From Hallella bergensis DSM 17361 (GTDB taxonomy: Bacteria; Bacteroidota; Bacteroidia; Bacteroidales; Bacteroidaceae), in contig NZ_GG704781.1 of the NCBI RefSeq assembly GCF_000160535.1, forward strand, positions 740,003 to 804,002: a stretch of DNA of 64,000 bases, read 5' to 3'. Below are positions 1 through 8,408 of the stretch, one piece after another. Below the pieces are notes generated by a model that saw nothing but the letters and a program-made list of their open reading frames with translations, did not search any database and was not told the origin of the DNA. The stretch's first letter is position 1. The number at the start of each line of letters is the position of its first letter. A program made the position numbers and the translations under genes.

Positions 1-33
1 ATAAGGGTTATCACTCCATATGTCGGATGAACC
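1..33 (+). repeat. Terminal inverted repeat of an element lying off the left edge
   Basis: This 33-bp stretch ends in GTCGGATGAACC. It matches the inverted copy at 11172-11204 at 30 of 33 positions, and the copy at 11754-11778 at 23 of 25. At the other two sites the same motif forms the ends of a 607-bp element, with GGATGAACC outermost. By that orientation this is the right end of another copy whose body lies before base 1. The flank AAAAAATTG after base 33 is AT-rich, like the target site of the complete copy. It sits 164 bp before the regulator gene, so a secondary regulatory role is possible but unsupported. Confidence 0.6.
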
Positions 34-140
34 AAAAAATTGATAGTTGAAAGCCAATTTGCATTGATACAGGAACAGTCGCCATAGTCGGACAATCTCA
101 TTTTTAATACAATTTCCGATGTAAACCTCCTTTTTTTCTT

Positions 141-148
141 TATCTTTG
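141..148 (+). promoter_or_regulatory. Bacteroidota -7 promoter element (TATCTTTG) for the regulator gene
   Basis: TATCTTTG fits the TAnnTTTG -7 consensus of the Bacteroidota housekeeping sigma factor and lies 50 bp before the start codon at 198. No convincing -33 TTTG was seen. Confidence 0.55.
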
Positions 149-197
149 TAAAGGTGTACCAAGCACGATCCTAAAGCATTTACACATCATCTTTCAA

Positions 198-3164
198 ATG
201 AGGTATATATTTGTATTTTTGACGGTAGCATTGTTGACTTGTCCGGTAAACGTTCTCGCATCATTTACAGACCGATATAATGCAACATATCTGACGATAC
301 GAAATGGTATGCCCAATAATTTCATAGACGACATTTACCAAGACAGCAACGGCTTTGTATGGATAGCAAGTCAAGGAGGAGGTCTTGTCAGATATGATGG
401 TTATGCGTATTCCTATTACGGTATTGGGCACTCTGATTATCCTCTGAAAAGTAATTCGTGCCGAAATATCTGCGAGGACGATTTCCGACGGCTGTGGGTG
501 GCCTTTGAGGAATACACCGACGTACTCGATTTGCGACTGATGAGTAGTTGTATACCACCCTGCACGTCGGAAGTGATCAACCATAAACTAAAGGGTATTC
601 TTGCTGAAAACTGCATCAGAACGTACAACGACGGGCATCAACATATCTGGATCATCACCACAGCACATATTTATATGCTCTCGTTCGACGAACAGGGATC
701 AATTTGTGGCATTCTACAGGCCAACTGTATTCCGAGCACCCCTGACGTTGCCATCGAATATATAGATGGCATCGGAGTCTGGATAGCATTTGGTGGCACC
801 TTGCACAGGTATGTTGTTCCGAATGGAGCAGTCAGGGGTATAGCCAAACTCAAAGAGCAAGCTTCCCCGTCTCACGTTGCCATTCCGAAAAACACCTACA
901 TAACAGCCATTCTACGCCAAGGACAAAAAATTTGGCTCGGCACGAATCAGGGACTCATGCTCTGTGGTCGGGAAATCAAGGAATTTCATCATTCTGCAGA
1001 TCCACGCTCCATAAGCCATGAGTTTATAAGCTGCCTCTCCATAGCCCCTGACGGGAAATTGCTGGTGGGTACGCTTGCCGGGGTTGATATCTATGACGGT
1101 CATGGCTTTGAGCACTGGAACACCAGTTCACCCACCACTCCCCTTGGCAACAATTTTGTCAACTGCATCTTGAGTAAAAATGGATTGGTTTGGGTTGGAA
1201 CCGAAGCGGGTGGCATAACGGCATTGTCACCCCGCCATCTTGACATTATTAACTACTTACACAGCACCGATATCAATTCCATATCACCCAATGCTGTAAA
1301 TGCCATGTATATCGAGCCCAATGCCACCGTTTGGGTGGGTACTGTGGAGGGAGGGCTGAACCGTACTGCATGGGGGACTGGGCATTTTACCCATTACACC
1401 ACCTCCAACTCATCATTGAGCCACAACTCTGTGTCTGCACTCACTGCAGACACACATGGCAATCTGTGGATCGGAACGTGGGCCGGAGGTGTCAACGTAA
1501 TGAACATGAACGGCAGGTCTGGGCCGCGTCCCCTGCACGTGGACAGACCCTATGCCGAAGCGTTACGCTTTATAGGAGCCTTGGCCTATGACCCATATAA
1601 CGATGCACTGTGGATTGGGAGTAACGATGGAATATTCTATTATGACATTAAGGACAAAACAATATCCGACCCGTTTCCCGGCAACAGAGAGATAAGGGGC
1701 TGTATAGGTTCCATCATAGACCGTGACGGCGTGCTATGGATGGGCTGTATCGCAGGTGTGGTTAGGGTGTCGTTGAAAAACCGCGCTAAAAAGCAATTTC
1801 GCGCAAAGTGGGTGACGACCAAGCTGGATAAACCGGAAAGTGGGATTATAGAGAAAATCAGTTGCTTCTGCCAAACCCAAGATGGCACCCTATGGTTGGG
1901 CAGCAATGTTTATGGTTTATATCGTCGCCAGCTTGATGGGAAAGGGCATGAAACCTTTAAAGTATATACGGCAAATGACGGATTGCCCAGCAACTGCATC
2001 AAAGGTATTGCCGAAGCACCCGACGGTACGCTGTGGATTGCCACGGCAAACGGTCTCTCACAGATGAACCCCAAGCGGGAAACCTTTGCCAATTACAGTG
2101 AGGAGGATGGGCTTGTATGTTCACAGTTTTATTGGAACGGGGCTCTGGCTGGCCCTGGGGGATGGATTCTTTTGGGATCGGAAAAGGGACTGACGGCTAT
2201 CAACAGTCGCCACAAGAAAGCCGAAGTACCTGGAAAGCTGACCTTCACGCACGTCAAAGTCAACAACCAGGATGTAAGAACAGGGAGCAAATATCTCGAA
2301 AAAGATATCAGTTGCGCTGAGCGAATATCACTTCATGAGAGTGATAAATCGCTCGATATCGACTTTGCCACGCTGAGTTATATGGGGGCTCACCAAGGAA
2401 GCTACAGTTATCGACTAAAAGGATATAATGAAGACTGGATAACACTTCAGTCTGGCTTACATTCCGCTCACTACACCTCATTGCCCGCTGGCAAATATCT
2501 GTTGGAGGTCAGATACAATCCAGCTGTTGGCAATGGAAAACCGCAAATAATTGCGCTCCATGTACAAGTTTCGCCATATTTCTGGAAAAGTTGGTGGTTT
2601 ATACTTTTGTGCCTTCTTGCGGCTGTATATGTTATACAATGGTTATACCGCCGTCGTATGGAAAGCATGAAGCGATATGAACGCGAACTCATTCTGATGC
2701 CTATCAAGAAGGCACTGAACGAGAGCGACACTCCACAGTTGCTACAAAAGCGAATAGAGTCCATCTTGGGCAATCACAAGAAATATCAAGAGAGCCAAGA
2801 GAAAAGCTTAGAAGCTGATAAGCGTACTGTCGACCACTCCCAAAAACCATTCGTGGATCGGTTAATGGAAATTACTGAGCGCAACTACACTGACGCAGAT
2901 TTTGGAGTGACAGAGCTTTGTGAGGCCATGGGCATAAGCAGAGCCGTGCTCAGCAAAAAAGTTAATGCTGCCGTTGGACTATCCACCAATCAGTTTATCC
3001 GAAACTACAGACTTGACGTTGCACGCAAGCTCATCACGAAGAATCCAGGCGGAAGAAATATAACCGAAATAGCATTCAGCGTGGGTTTCAATGATCCCAA
3101 GTATTTCACGCGGTGTTTTACCAAGCTGTACGGCGTTTCGCCGTCTGCCTACATGGCCAAGTAA
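198..3164 (+). CDS. Membrane-spanning propeller-AraC transcriptional regulator without kinase domain
   Basis: Likely senses a periplasmic glycan fragment and activates the adjacent susC operon. An N-terminal signal/anchor (about 1-21) precedes two-component-propeller repeats with recurring 'DGLVWVG' or 'GTLWIGS' type strands over roughly 30-660. A Y_Y_Y-like beta domain follows (about 675-790), then one membrane helix near 797-815. About 70 residues of charged linker lead to an AraC-type double helix-turn-helix (about 884-988, ending near 'FTKLYGVSPSAYM'). In hybrid two-component systems of this phylum the space after the membrane helix holds HisKA, HATPase and receiver domains. None is present and the linker is too short for them, so this is a one-component design like SusR. 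The ATG at 198 gives a proper signal sequence. The gene ends 177 bp before susC and is co-oriented with it. Confidence 0.9.
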   Translation: MRYIFVFLTVALLTCPVNVLASFTDRYNATYLTIRNGMPNNFIDDIYQDSNGFVWIASQGGGLVRYDGYAYSYYGIGHSDYPLKSNSCRNICEDDFRRLWVAFEEYTDVLDLRLMSSCIPPCTSEVINHKLKGILAENCIRTYNDGHQHIWIITTAHIYMLSFDEQGSICGILQANCIPSTPDVAIEYIDGIGVWIAFGGTLHRYVVPNGAVRGIAKLKEQASPSHVAIPKNTYITAILRQGQKIWLGTNQGLMLCGREIKEFHHSADPRSISHEFISCLSIAPDGKLLVGTLAGVDIYDGHGFEHWNTSSPTTPLGNNFVNCILSKNGLVWVGTEAGGITALSPRHLDIINYLHSTDINSISPNAVNAMYIEPNATVWVGTVEGGLNRTAWGTGHFTHYTTSNSSLSHNSVSALTADTHGNLWIGTWAGGVNVMNMNGRSGPRPLHVDRPYAEALRFIGALAYDPYNDALWIGSNDGIFYYDIKDKTISDPFPGNREIRGCIGSIIDRDGVLWMGCIAGVVRVSLKNRAKKQFRAKWVTTKLDKPESGIIEKISCFCQTQDGTLWLGSNVYGLYRRQLDGKGHETFKVYTANDGLPSNCIKGIAEAPDGTLWIATANGLSQMNPKRETFANYSEEDGLVCSQFYWNGALAGPGGWILLGSEKGLTAINSRHKKAEVPGKLTFTHVKVNNQDVRTGSKYLEKDISCAERISLHESDKSLDIDFATLSYMGAHQGSYSYRLKGYNEDWITLQSGLHSAHYTSLPAGKYLLEVRYNPAVGNGKPQIIALHVQVSPYFWKSWWFILLCLLAAVYVIQWLYRRRMESMKRYERELILMPIKKALNESDTPQLLQKRIESILGNHKKYQESQEKSLEADKRTVDHSQKPFVDRLMEITERNYTDADFGVTELCEAMGISRAVLSKKVNAAVGLSTNQFIRNYRLDVARKLITKNPGGRNITEIAFSVGFNDPKYFTRCFTKLYGVSPSAYMAK

Positions 3165-3176
3165 ACACACATCTTT

Positions 3177-3212
3177 ACGTTTTATCCACCTAATAAAACG
3201 TTTTGTCCACCT
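3177..3212 (+). promoter_or_regulatory. Putative AraC-type operator upstream of susC
   Basis: Two 14-bp direct repeats, CGTTTTATCCACCT (3178-3191) and CGTTTTGTCCACCT (3199-3212), differ at one base and start 21 bp apart, two helical turns. ACGTTTTAT (3177-3185) and ATAAAACGT (3193-3201) also form a perfect 9-bp inverted repeat overlapping them. The second repeat ends 19 bp before the -7 element at 3232, so a bound regulator would touch the -33 region. AraC-family activators typically bind such half-sites. Assignment to the upstream regulator is inference. Confidence 0.6.
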
Positions 3213-3231
3213 CGTGTAGAGTTGGCTTCTT

Positions 3232-3239
3232 TAAATTTG
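3232..3239 (+). promoter_or_regulatory. -7 promoter element (TAAATTTG) of the susC operon
   Basis: TAAATTTG matches TAnnTTTG and lies just downstream of the direct-repeat operator. The -33 position lacks a good TTTG, as expected for an activator-dependent promoter. Confidence 0.55.
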
Positions 3240-3341
3240 CATGCATTAAATCAAATCAAAACTGCATACCTAAGCAGTCAAACAGATCACTAATAACTCA
3301 TAAGAATGTATCTGAATTATAATAACCTAAAAACAAGTAAA

Positions 3342-6300
3342 ATGAGAAAACAACTATTCACTGTGATGCTATGTCTGGGTATCATGGGCGGGGCTTCCAT
3401 GTGCCCGATGCCAGCCATGGCCTCCATAGCACAAGCACAGACCATCACGGTCAAAGGCCAAGTTGTTGACCAAGACGGACTGCCCCTCGTAGGAGCAACG
3501 GTCAAGGTGAAAGACTCCAAAGGAGGTTCGGTGACAGACCTTGATGGTAATTTCCAATTAGAAGTTCCCTCCAATGCAACACTCGTGGTGAGTTATGTAG
3601 GATTTACCGACCGTGAAATAGCCGTGCGGGGCCGAGCCATTATCGAACAAATCCAACTTACTGCCGATGATAATATCCTCGAGCAAGTTGTGGTCGTTGG
3701 CTATGGTACGCAAAAGAAAGCCGATCTGACCGGTTCGGTCTCTGTCGTGAATGCAGATGAATTAAAAAAGACTTCAAATTCTAATATTTCTACCATGCTT
3801 GAGGGTAAAGTGCCTGGTGTACAGATTACCACCGACGGGCAGCCAGGTGCCGACCCCTCCGTGCGCATCCGTGGTATTGGCTCATTTGGCAGCACTGCAC
3901 CCTTGTATGTTATCGACGGTGTTCCAATGGGAACCACCATACGTGATTTCTCGCCCAATGATATTGCTACCATTCAAGTGCTGAAGGATGCTGCCGCTGG
4001 TGCCATCTACGGATCGCGTGCTGCCAATGGCGTCATTATCATCACCACCAAAAGTGGTATGAAGGAGCAACCATTAAAGGTAGACTATTCCGGCTATGTG
4101 GGTATAGACAATGTTTCCAGTGGCGTCTACGATGTTATGAATGCTGATCAATATAGCCAGTATATTGGGCAGGCAACTGCCAATTCAGGTACGCCCCTGC
4201 CCGGAGGCTACAGCAAGGATGCCAGCACGGGTAACTATCGTTTCATGGACGACACCAATACTGACTGGTTCAATGAAGTTTTTAAGACCGGAATCCGTCA
4301 GAATCACAATGTAAACCTCAGTGGTGGCGGAGCACACAATACTTATAATGTCGCTCTTGACTATTTCGACCAAAGAGGCACGTTGGAGGGTGCCGGCCCC
4401 AACTATAAACGCTATACAGCACGTGTAAACAATACGATGGACACCAAGTTCATCAAATTCCGCACCAGTCTCGTGTATTCTCACTCGGATCAAGACAACA
4501 TGGGACTTTCCAACGCTTCTGAATATGTTCAGGGGCTTTACGGCGACGTGACCAATGTCTTGCGTGGCACTTTGCTGATGCAACCCACCATCAAGGCTTA
4601 CGACCGCTCCACATGGGTGCTTGATGATCGAGTGGGCTTGGCCAATAACTATAGATATGACGCATACGGTTATGGAGTATATTATGATAATATCCATGGT
4701 GACATTTCGGCATCAAATCCACTTCTGGTCAACAACCTCTTGGTACGTAACACCTTGGTAGATCGTTTCGTGGGTAGTGCCTCAGCCGACGTAGACCTTT
4801 TTAAAATGACTGGGCTGAATACCAAAGACCACAGCCTTCATTACAATCTCAATCTCTCATACAGTAAAACCCACGCCAAAGACCACACATGGATTTCGGC
4901 ATGGGCACAGAGTAACCGCGTTTATCTTGATAAAACTAACGAACGCCTCACGAAAGGCGCACGAAGCTATTCTGACGCATTGATTGAGAACACGCTGACA
5001 TACGATGGTAAGATCGGCAAGCACCACATCAACTTCGTTGCTGGGCAGACCTATGAGGAAGAAAACACCAGCATTCTTTCCGGACGGGGTATTAACTTCC
5101 CCGAGCCTTACTTCCTCCAGATCCAGAACGCAGCCAATACATACGCAGAATCTTACGAATACAAGCATGCACTGGCTTCATACATAGCCCGTGTCAACTA
5201 CAACTACGACGAAAAATATCTCCTATCAGCCATCGTTCGCCGAGACGGAAGCTCTCGTCTCTCCAAGGACATACGCTGGGGAACCTTTCCTTCCGTCTCA
5301 CTGGGATGGCGCTTCGACAAGGAGAGCTTCTTCCCCATCAGCCATGACATTGTCAGCATGTTCAAGTTGCGCGGAAGCTACGGTGTGCTTGGAAACGAGA
5401 ATATTGGTGAATACCAGTACCAGGCCACAATGATTCGCAACAACATGACCTACAGCTTCAACAACTCCCCCGTTACCGGTTCTGCGGTTTCGACTTTCGT
5501 AAATACAAATATTGCTTGGGAAAAGAAGAAAACTACCAATATTGGTATTGATGTAGCCATGTTCAGCAATCGTCTCGAGTTTACTGCCGAATGGTATAAA
5601 AACCGCTCCGAAGACTTGCTCTATGGAGTTCCCGTTCCGGAACAAGCTGGTGTGTCCAACACAAGCGTCACCATGAACGCAGCATCAATGGACAACAGTG
5701 GCTTTGAATTTTCTGCACTCTATCGCAATCGCGACCATGCTCTGAAATACGAGATCAGTGCCAACCTCAGCACCCTGAAAAACAAAGTGACATCCCTGGG
5801 CTTCGGCACAACTTCTTTCATCACAGGTGCATATGCCACATACGTAGGACAGGAGATTGGACAGTTCTATGGATGGGAGTTCGAAGGAATAGCCCGAACA
5901 CAGGACGACTTGGACAACCACGCCACCCAGCAAGGAGCCAATATTGGCGACTGCCTGTATAAGGATGTGAGCGGCATAGACGGAGTTCCTGACGGAAAGA
6001 TCGACGAGCACGACCAAGTCGTCCTCGGAAGTGGCCTTCCCAAGGTGAACTTTGGCATCAACGCACACTTGGAGTATAAAGGATTCGATATGAGTATTGC
6101 CACCTACGGCGCACTCAACTTCCATGTGTCCGACGATATCTACAACAGTCTGAACTCTGCATACGGATGGGGAAACAGGGATGTCGCCATGCTCGATGCC
6201 AACAGGTATTCAGAGGATGGACTTACTTATCTTTCCAGTGTGCCGCGCACGTATGCCACAAACAATGCAACATTACCATGGAACGACCTATTCAGCTCGC

Positions 6301-6548
6301 GTAAGATACAGAATGCTGCATATTGGAAAATCGCCAATCTGGAACTGGGCTACAACTTCCCTGACAAATGGTTTGGCGGACTTGTAACAAATGTGCGTGC
6401 CTACGTATCAGGCCAAAACATTTACACCTTTACAGGATACCATGGGTATAATGTAGATTATGCCGGAGGAACTTTCACTCCAGGATATAACTTCTGTTCA
6501 TTCCCCAGCACACGCAGCTTCATGTGTGGCCTGCACTTCACGTTCTAA
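3342..6548 (+). CDS. susC: SusC/RagA-family TonB-dependent outer-membrane transporter
   Basis: Outer-membrane channel that, with the SusD lipoprotein, imports oligosaccharides using TonB energy. I start at the second ATG because MRKQLFTVMLCLG begins a clean signal peptide ending near 'SIAQAQ'; an in-frame ATG 36 bp upstream adds 12 polar residues. After cleavage comes a carboxypeptidase-regulatory-like domain (start 'TVKGQVVDQDGLPLVGATV', about 35-105), then the TonB-box/plug region with the family signature 'VVVGYGTQKKADLTGSVS'. The rest is a 22-strand-type barrel ending in aromatic 'GLHFTF'. Length (1068 residues) is normal. It is followed after 36 bp by susD, and its promoter carries the direct-repeat operator. 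Substrate is not readable from the sequence; 'susC' is used for the family, not for starch specificity. Confidence 0.95.
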   Translation: MRKQLFTVMLCLGIMGGASMCPMPAMASIAQAQTITVKGQVVDQDGLPLVGATVKVKDSKGGSVTDLDGNFQLEVPSNATLVVSYVGFTDREIAVRGRAIIEQIQLTADDNILEQVVVVGYGTQKKADLTGSVSVVNADELKKTSNSNISTMLEGKVPGVQITTDGQPGADPSVRIRGIGSFGSTAPLYVIDGVPMGTTIRDFSPNDIATIQVLKDAAAGAIYGSRAANGVIIITTKSGMKEQPLKVDYSGYVGIDNVSSGVYDVMNADQYSQYIGQATANSGTPLPGGYSKDASTGNYRFMDDTNTDWFNEVFKTGIRQNHNVNLSGGGAHNTYNVALDYFDQRGTLEGAGPNYKRYTARVNNTMDTKFIKFRTSLVYSHSDQDNMGLSNASEYVQGLYGDVTNVLRGTLLMQPTIKAYDRSTWVLDDRVGLANNYRYDAYGYGVYYDNIHGDISASNPLLVNNLLVRNTLVDRFVGSASADVDLFKMTGLNTKDHSLHYNLNLSYSKTHAKDHTWISAWAQSNRVYLDKTNERLTKGARSYSDALIENTLTYDGKIGKHHINFVAGQTYEEENTSILSGRGINFPEPYFLQIQNAANTYAESYEYKHALASYIARVNYNYDEKYLLSAIVRRDGSSRLSKDIRWGTFPSVSLGWRFDKESFFPISHDIVSMFKLRGSYGVLGNENIGEYQYQATMIRNNMTYSFNNSPVTGSAVSTFVNTNIAWEKKKTTNIGIDVAMFSNRLEFTAEWYKNRSEDLLYGVPVPEQAGVSNTSVTMNAASMDNSGFEFSALYRNRDHALKYEISANLSTLKNKVTSLGFGTTSFITGAYATYVGQEIGQFYGWEFEGIARTQDDLDNHATQQGANIGDCLYKDVSGIDGVPDGKIDEHDQVVLGSGLPKVNFGINAHLEYKGFDMSIATYGALNFHVSDDIYNSLNSAYGWGNRDVAMLDANRYSEDGLTYLSSVPRTYATNNATLPWNDLFSSRKIQNAAYWKIANLELGYNFPDKWFGGLVTNVRAYVSGQNIYTFTGYHGYNVDYAGGTFTPGYNFCSFPSTRSFMCGLHFTF

Positions 6549-6584
6549 CCCTGCACCTAATTACTTAACATGAATCATTTCAAT

Positions 6585-8336
6585 ATGAAACTATATCATT
6601 TTTTCCTTGCCCTTTTCCTGGGGCTTGCCACATTCACCTCTTGCAACGATAAGCTGGAGCTGGTCAACCCCAACCAGCAGACTACAGGAACCTTCGGCTT
6701 CAATGCCGATGATTTGGAGGAAAGCGTCATAGCAGCCTACAACCATATTCGCATGGAAGGCTCGTATGCCCGTGTAGGCTATACTATCGATGTCTGCCGT
6801 GGGGACGAAGCCTGGAACTCCTCCCAAGTCTGGTATTTGCCCTTCGACGACCTAAATGCCTCGGCTACCAGCGACATCACGTGGTGGCCATGGCGCGAGT
6901 GGTATTATACCATCAATGTGTGCAACTTCGCCATATCTCGTTGTGACGAGGACAACACCCAGCTCTCCGAACAAATGCGCCGCATCAAGGGTCAAGTTCT
7001 GTTCTTTCGGGCACTCGCCTATTATAATCTCGCCGGATATTATCAAAATCCTCCGCTCATTACAGACTATGCCAGTTATTCAACACTTGATGGACTCTAT
7101 GGTACCAACAGCACGTATGACGAGATACTCGACCAGGTAGAAAGAGACCTAACGGAGGCTATGACTCTTCTACCCTCGCGCGATGAAGGAGGCGAGTGGG
7201 CCGGTGGACGTGCCACGAATGGATCTGCAGCCGGCTACTACGCACGTACGCTGATGCAACGCCACAAGTATGCCGAGGCTCTGTCTGTTCTTAAGGATAT
7301 TATCAACAAAAAATATGGCACTTATAAACTTGTCGCCAACTATGGTGACAACTTCCGCCAAGGACCAGAGTTTGAGAATAATGCCGAAAGCCTGTTCGAG
7401 GTGCAATTCCTCGACTATGGATCTCAGGGCACCGACGACGAGTGGACACCAGTCAACACAAGTCCTAATGCTACACAAGGTTCTGCCATCGAGAGCAACT
7501 TCGCCCCTGGAGAATTTGGAGGCTGGGCCGACATCTCCGCGTCGCCCTGGCTCTACCACCTTTTTAAACAAGAGCGCACCACGACTGGGAAGCTCGACCC
7601 ACGTCTCTATTGGACCATCGGTACATACGAGGCTGACTGGGAGGGATTCGAATATGGCAATGTGGCCTTTACCAGGCCCTTGACTGCAACGGATACCGTG
7701 GTGACGAACAACATCAACGGAGGCTTGCCCATTGCCAAATACACCAATTTCCGCACCGGCATTTATGACAAAGTCGTGACCGGACTTCACGATGGCATCA
7801 ATCTGCGCATGATGCGCTATGCCGACGTGCTACTTCTTGCTGCCGAATGTGAGAATGAGGTGAACGGCCCCACACAGCAAGCTATCAATTGGATTAACGA
7901 AGTGCGCACGCGTGCCGGCTTGGCTAACTTAAAGCTGTCCGATTTCCCTACGGCCGACAAGCTCTTCGAACAGATAGCCAATGTGGAGCGGCCCAAGGAA
8001 TTCGGATGCGAGTTTGGTCGAGGCTTTGACCTCATACGCTGGGGATTCTTCTACAGTGCTGATCGTCTGCAGCAGCTCAAGGAGCATGGCACATTCCGAC
8101 GCTCGCTCTACAAGGCCAAAGAGCCAGTGAAGTATACTGATGTCGGCATCGATCCACAGCTGAAGAGTTCTTACGACACCTACTTGCCAGGACATGAGTT
8201 CCTGCCTATCGTCCAGACACTTACCAACAAGAATCCCAACCTCAAAGGCAATTCGGCCAACGAGGGAACTGACAATGCTGAATACTTCAGACAGAATGGG
8301 TGGAAAGTCCGTCCCGTGGTGAATTTGAACAAATAG
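6585..8336 (+). CDS. susD: SusD/RagB-family glycan-binding lipoprotein
   Basis: Surface lipoprotein that caps the SusC channel and captures substrate. Starting at the second in-frame ATG (the first is 15 bp upstream), the signal peptide ends in a lipobox 'FTSC' with the lipidated Cys at residue 20. The mature part shows SusD features: an N-terminal helical region with 'RIKGQVLFFRALAYYNLAGYY' (TPR-type packing against SusC) and a C-terminal half with 'MRYADVLLLAAECENEV' and 'RTRAGL', followed by 'PKEFGCEFGRGFDLIRWG'. Length is typical of the family. It lies between susC and the third lipoprotein, so the three probably form one transcript, with a hairpin (8351-8384) separating it from the third gene. 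Confidence 0.95.
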   Translation: MKLYHFFLALFLGLATFTSCNDKLELVNPNQQTTGTFGFNADDLEESVIAAYNHIRMEGSYARVGYTIDVCRGDEAWNSSQVWYLPFDDLNASATSDITWWPWREWYYTINVCNFAISRCDEDNTQLSEQMRRIKGQVLFFRALAYYNLAGYYQNPPLITDYASYSTLDGLYGTNSTYDEILDQVERDLTEAMTLLPSRDEGGEWAGGRATNGSAAGYYARTLMQRHKYAEALSVLKDIINKKYGTYKLVANYGDNFRQGPEFENNAESLFEVQFLDYGSQGTDDEWTPVNTSPNATQGSAIESNFAPGEFGGWADISASPWLYHLFKQERTTTGKLDPRLYWTIGTYEADWEGFEYGNVAFTRPLTATDTVVTNNINGGLPIAKYTNFRTGIYDKVVTGLHDGINLRMMRYADVLLLAAECENEVNGPTQQAINWINEVRTRAGLANLKLSDFPTADKLFEQIANVERPKEFGCEFGRGFDLIRWGFFYSADRLQQLKEHGTFRRSLYKAKEPVKYTDVGIDPQLKSSYDTYLPGHEFLPIVQTLTNKNPNLKGNSANEGTDNAEYFRQNGWKVRPVVNLNK

Positions 8337-8350
8337 AAATACAAAAATTA

Positions 8351-8384
8351 CTCCCCGTGAACACGCTGCAATGATCATGGGGAG
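8351..8384 (+). other. Intercistronic hairpin between susD and the third lipoprotein gene
   Basis: CTCCCCGTGA (8351-8360) pairs with TCATGGGGAG (8375-8384), with one G-T pair and a 14-nt loop. No U-tract follows, so it is more likely a processing or 3'-end stabilising structure than a full terminator. It could lower expression of the downstream gene relative to susCD. Confidence 0.5.
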
Positions 8385-8408
8385 CCAAAAATTATTTATA
8401 TCAAGAAT

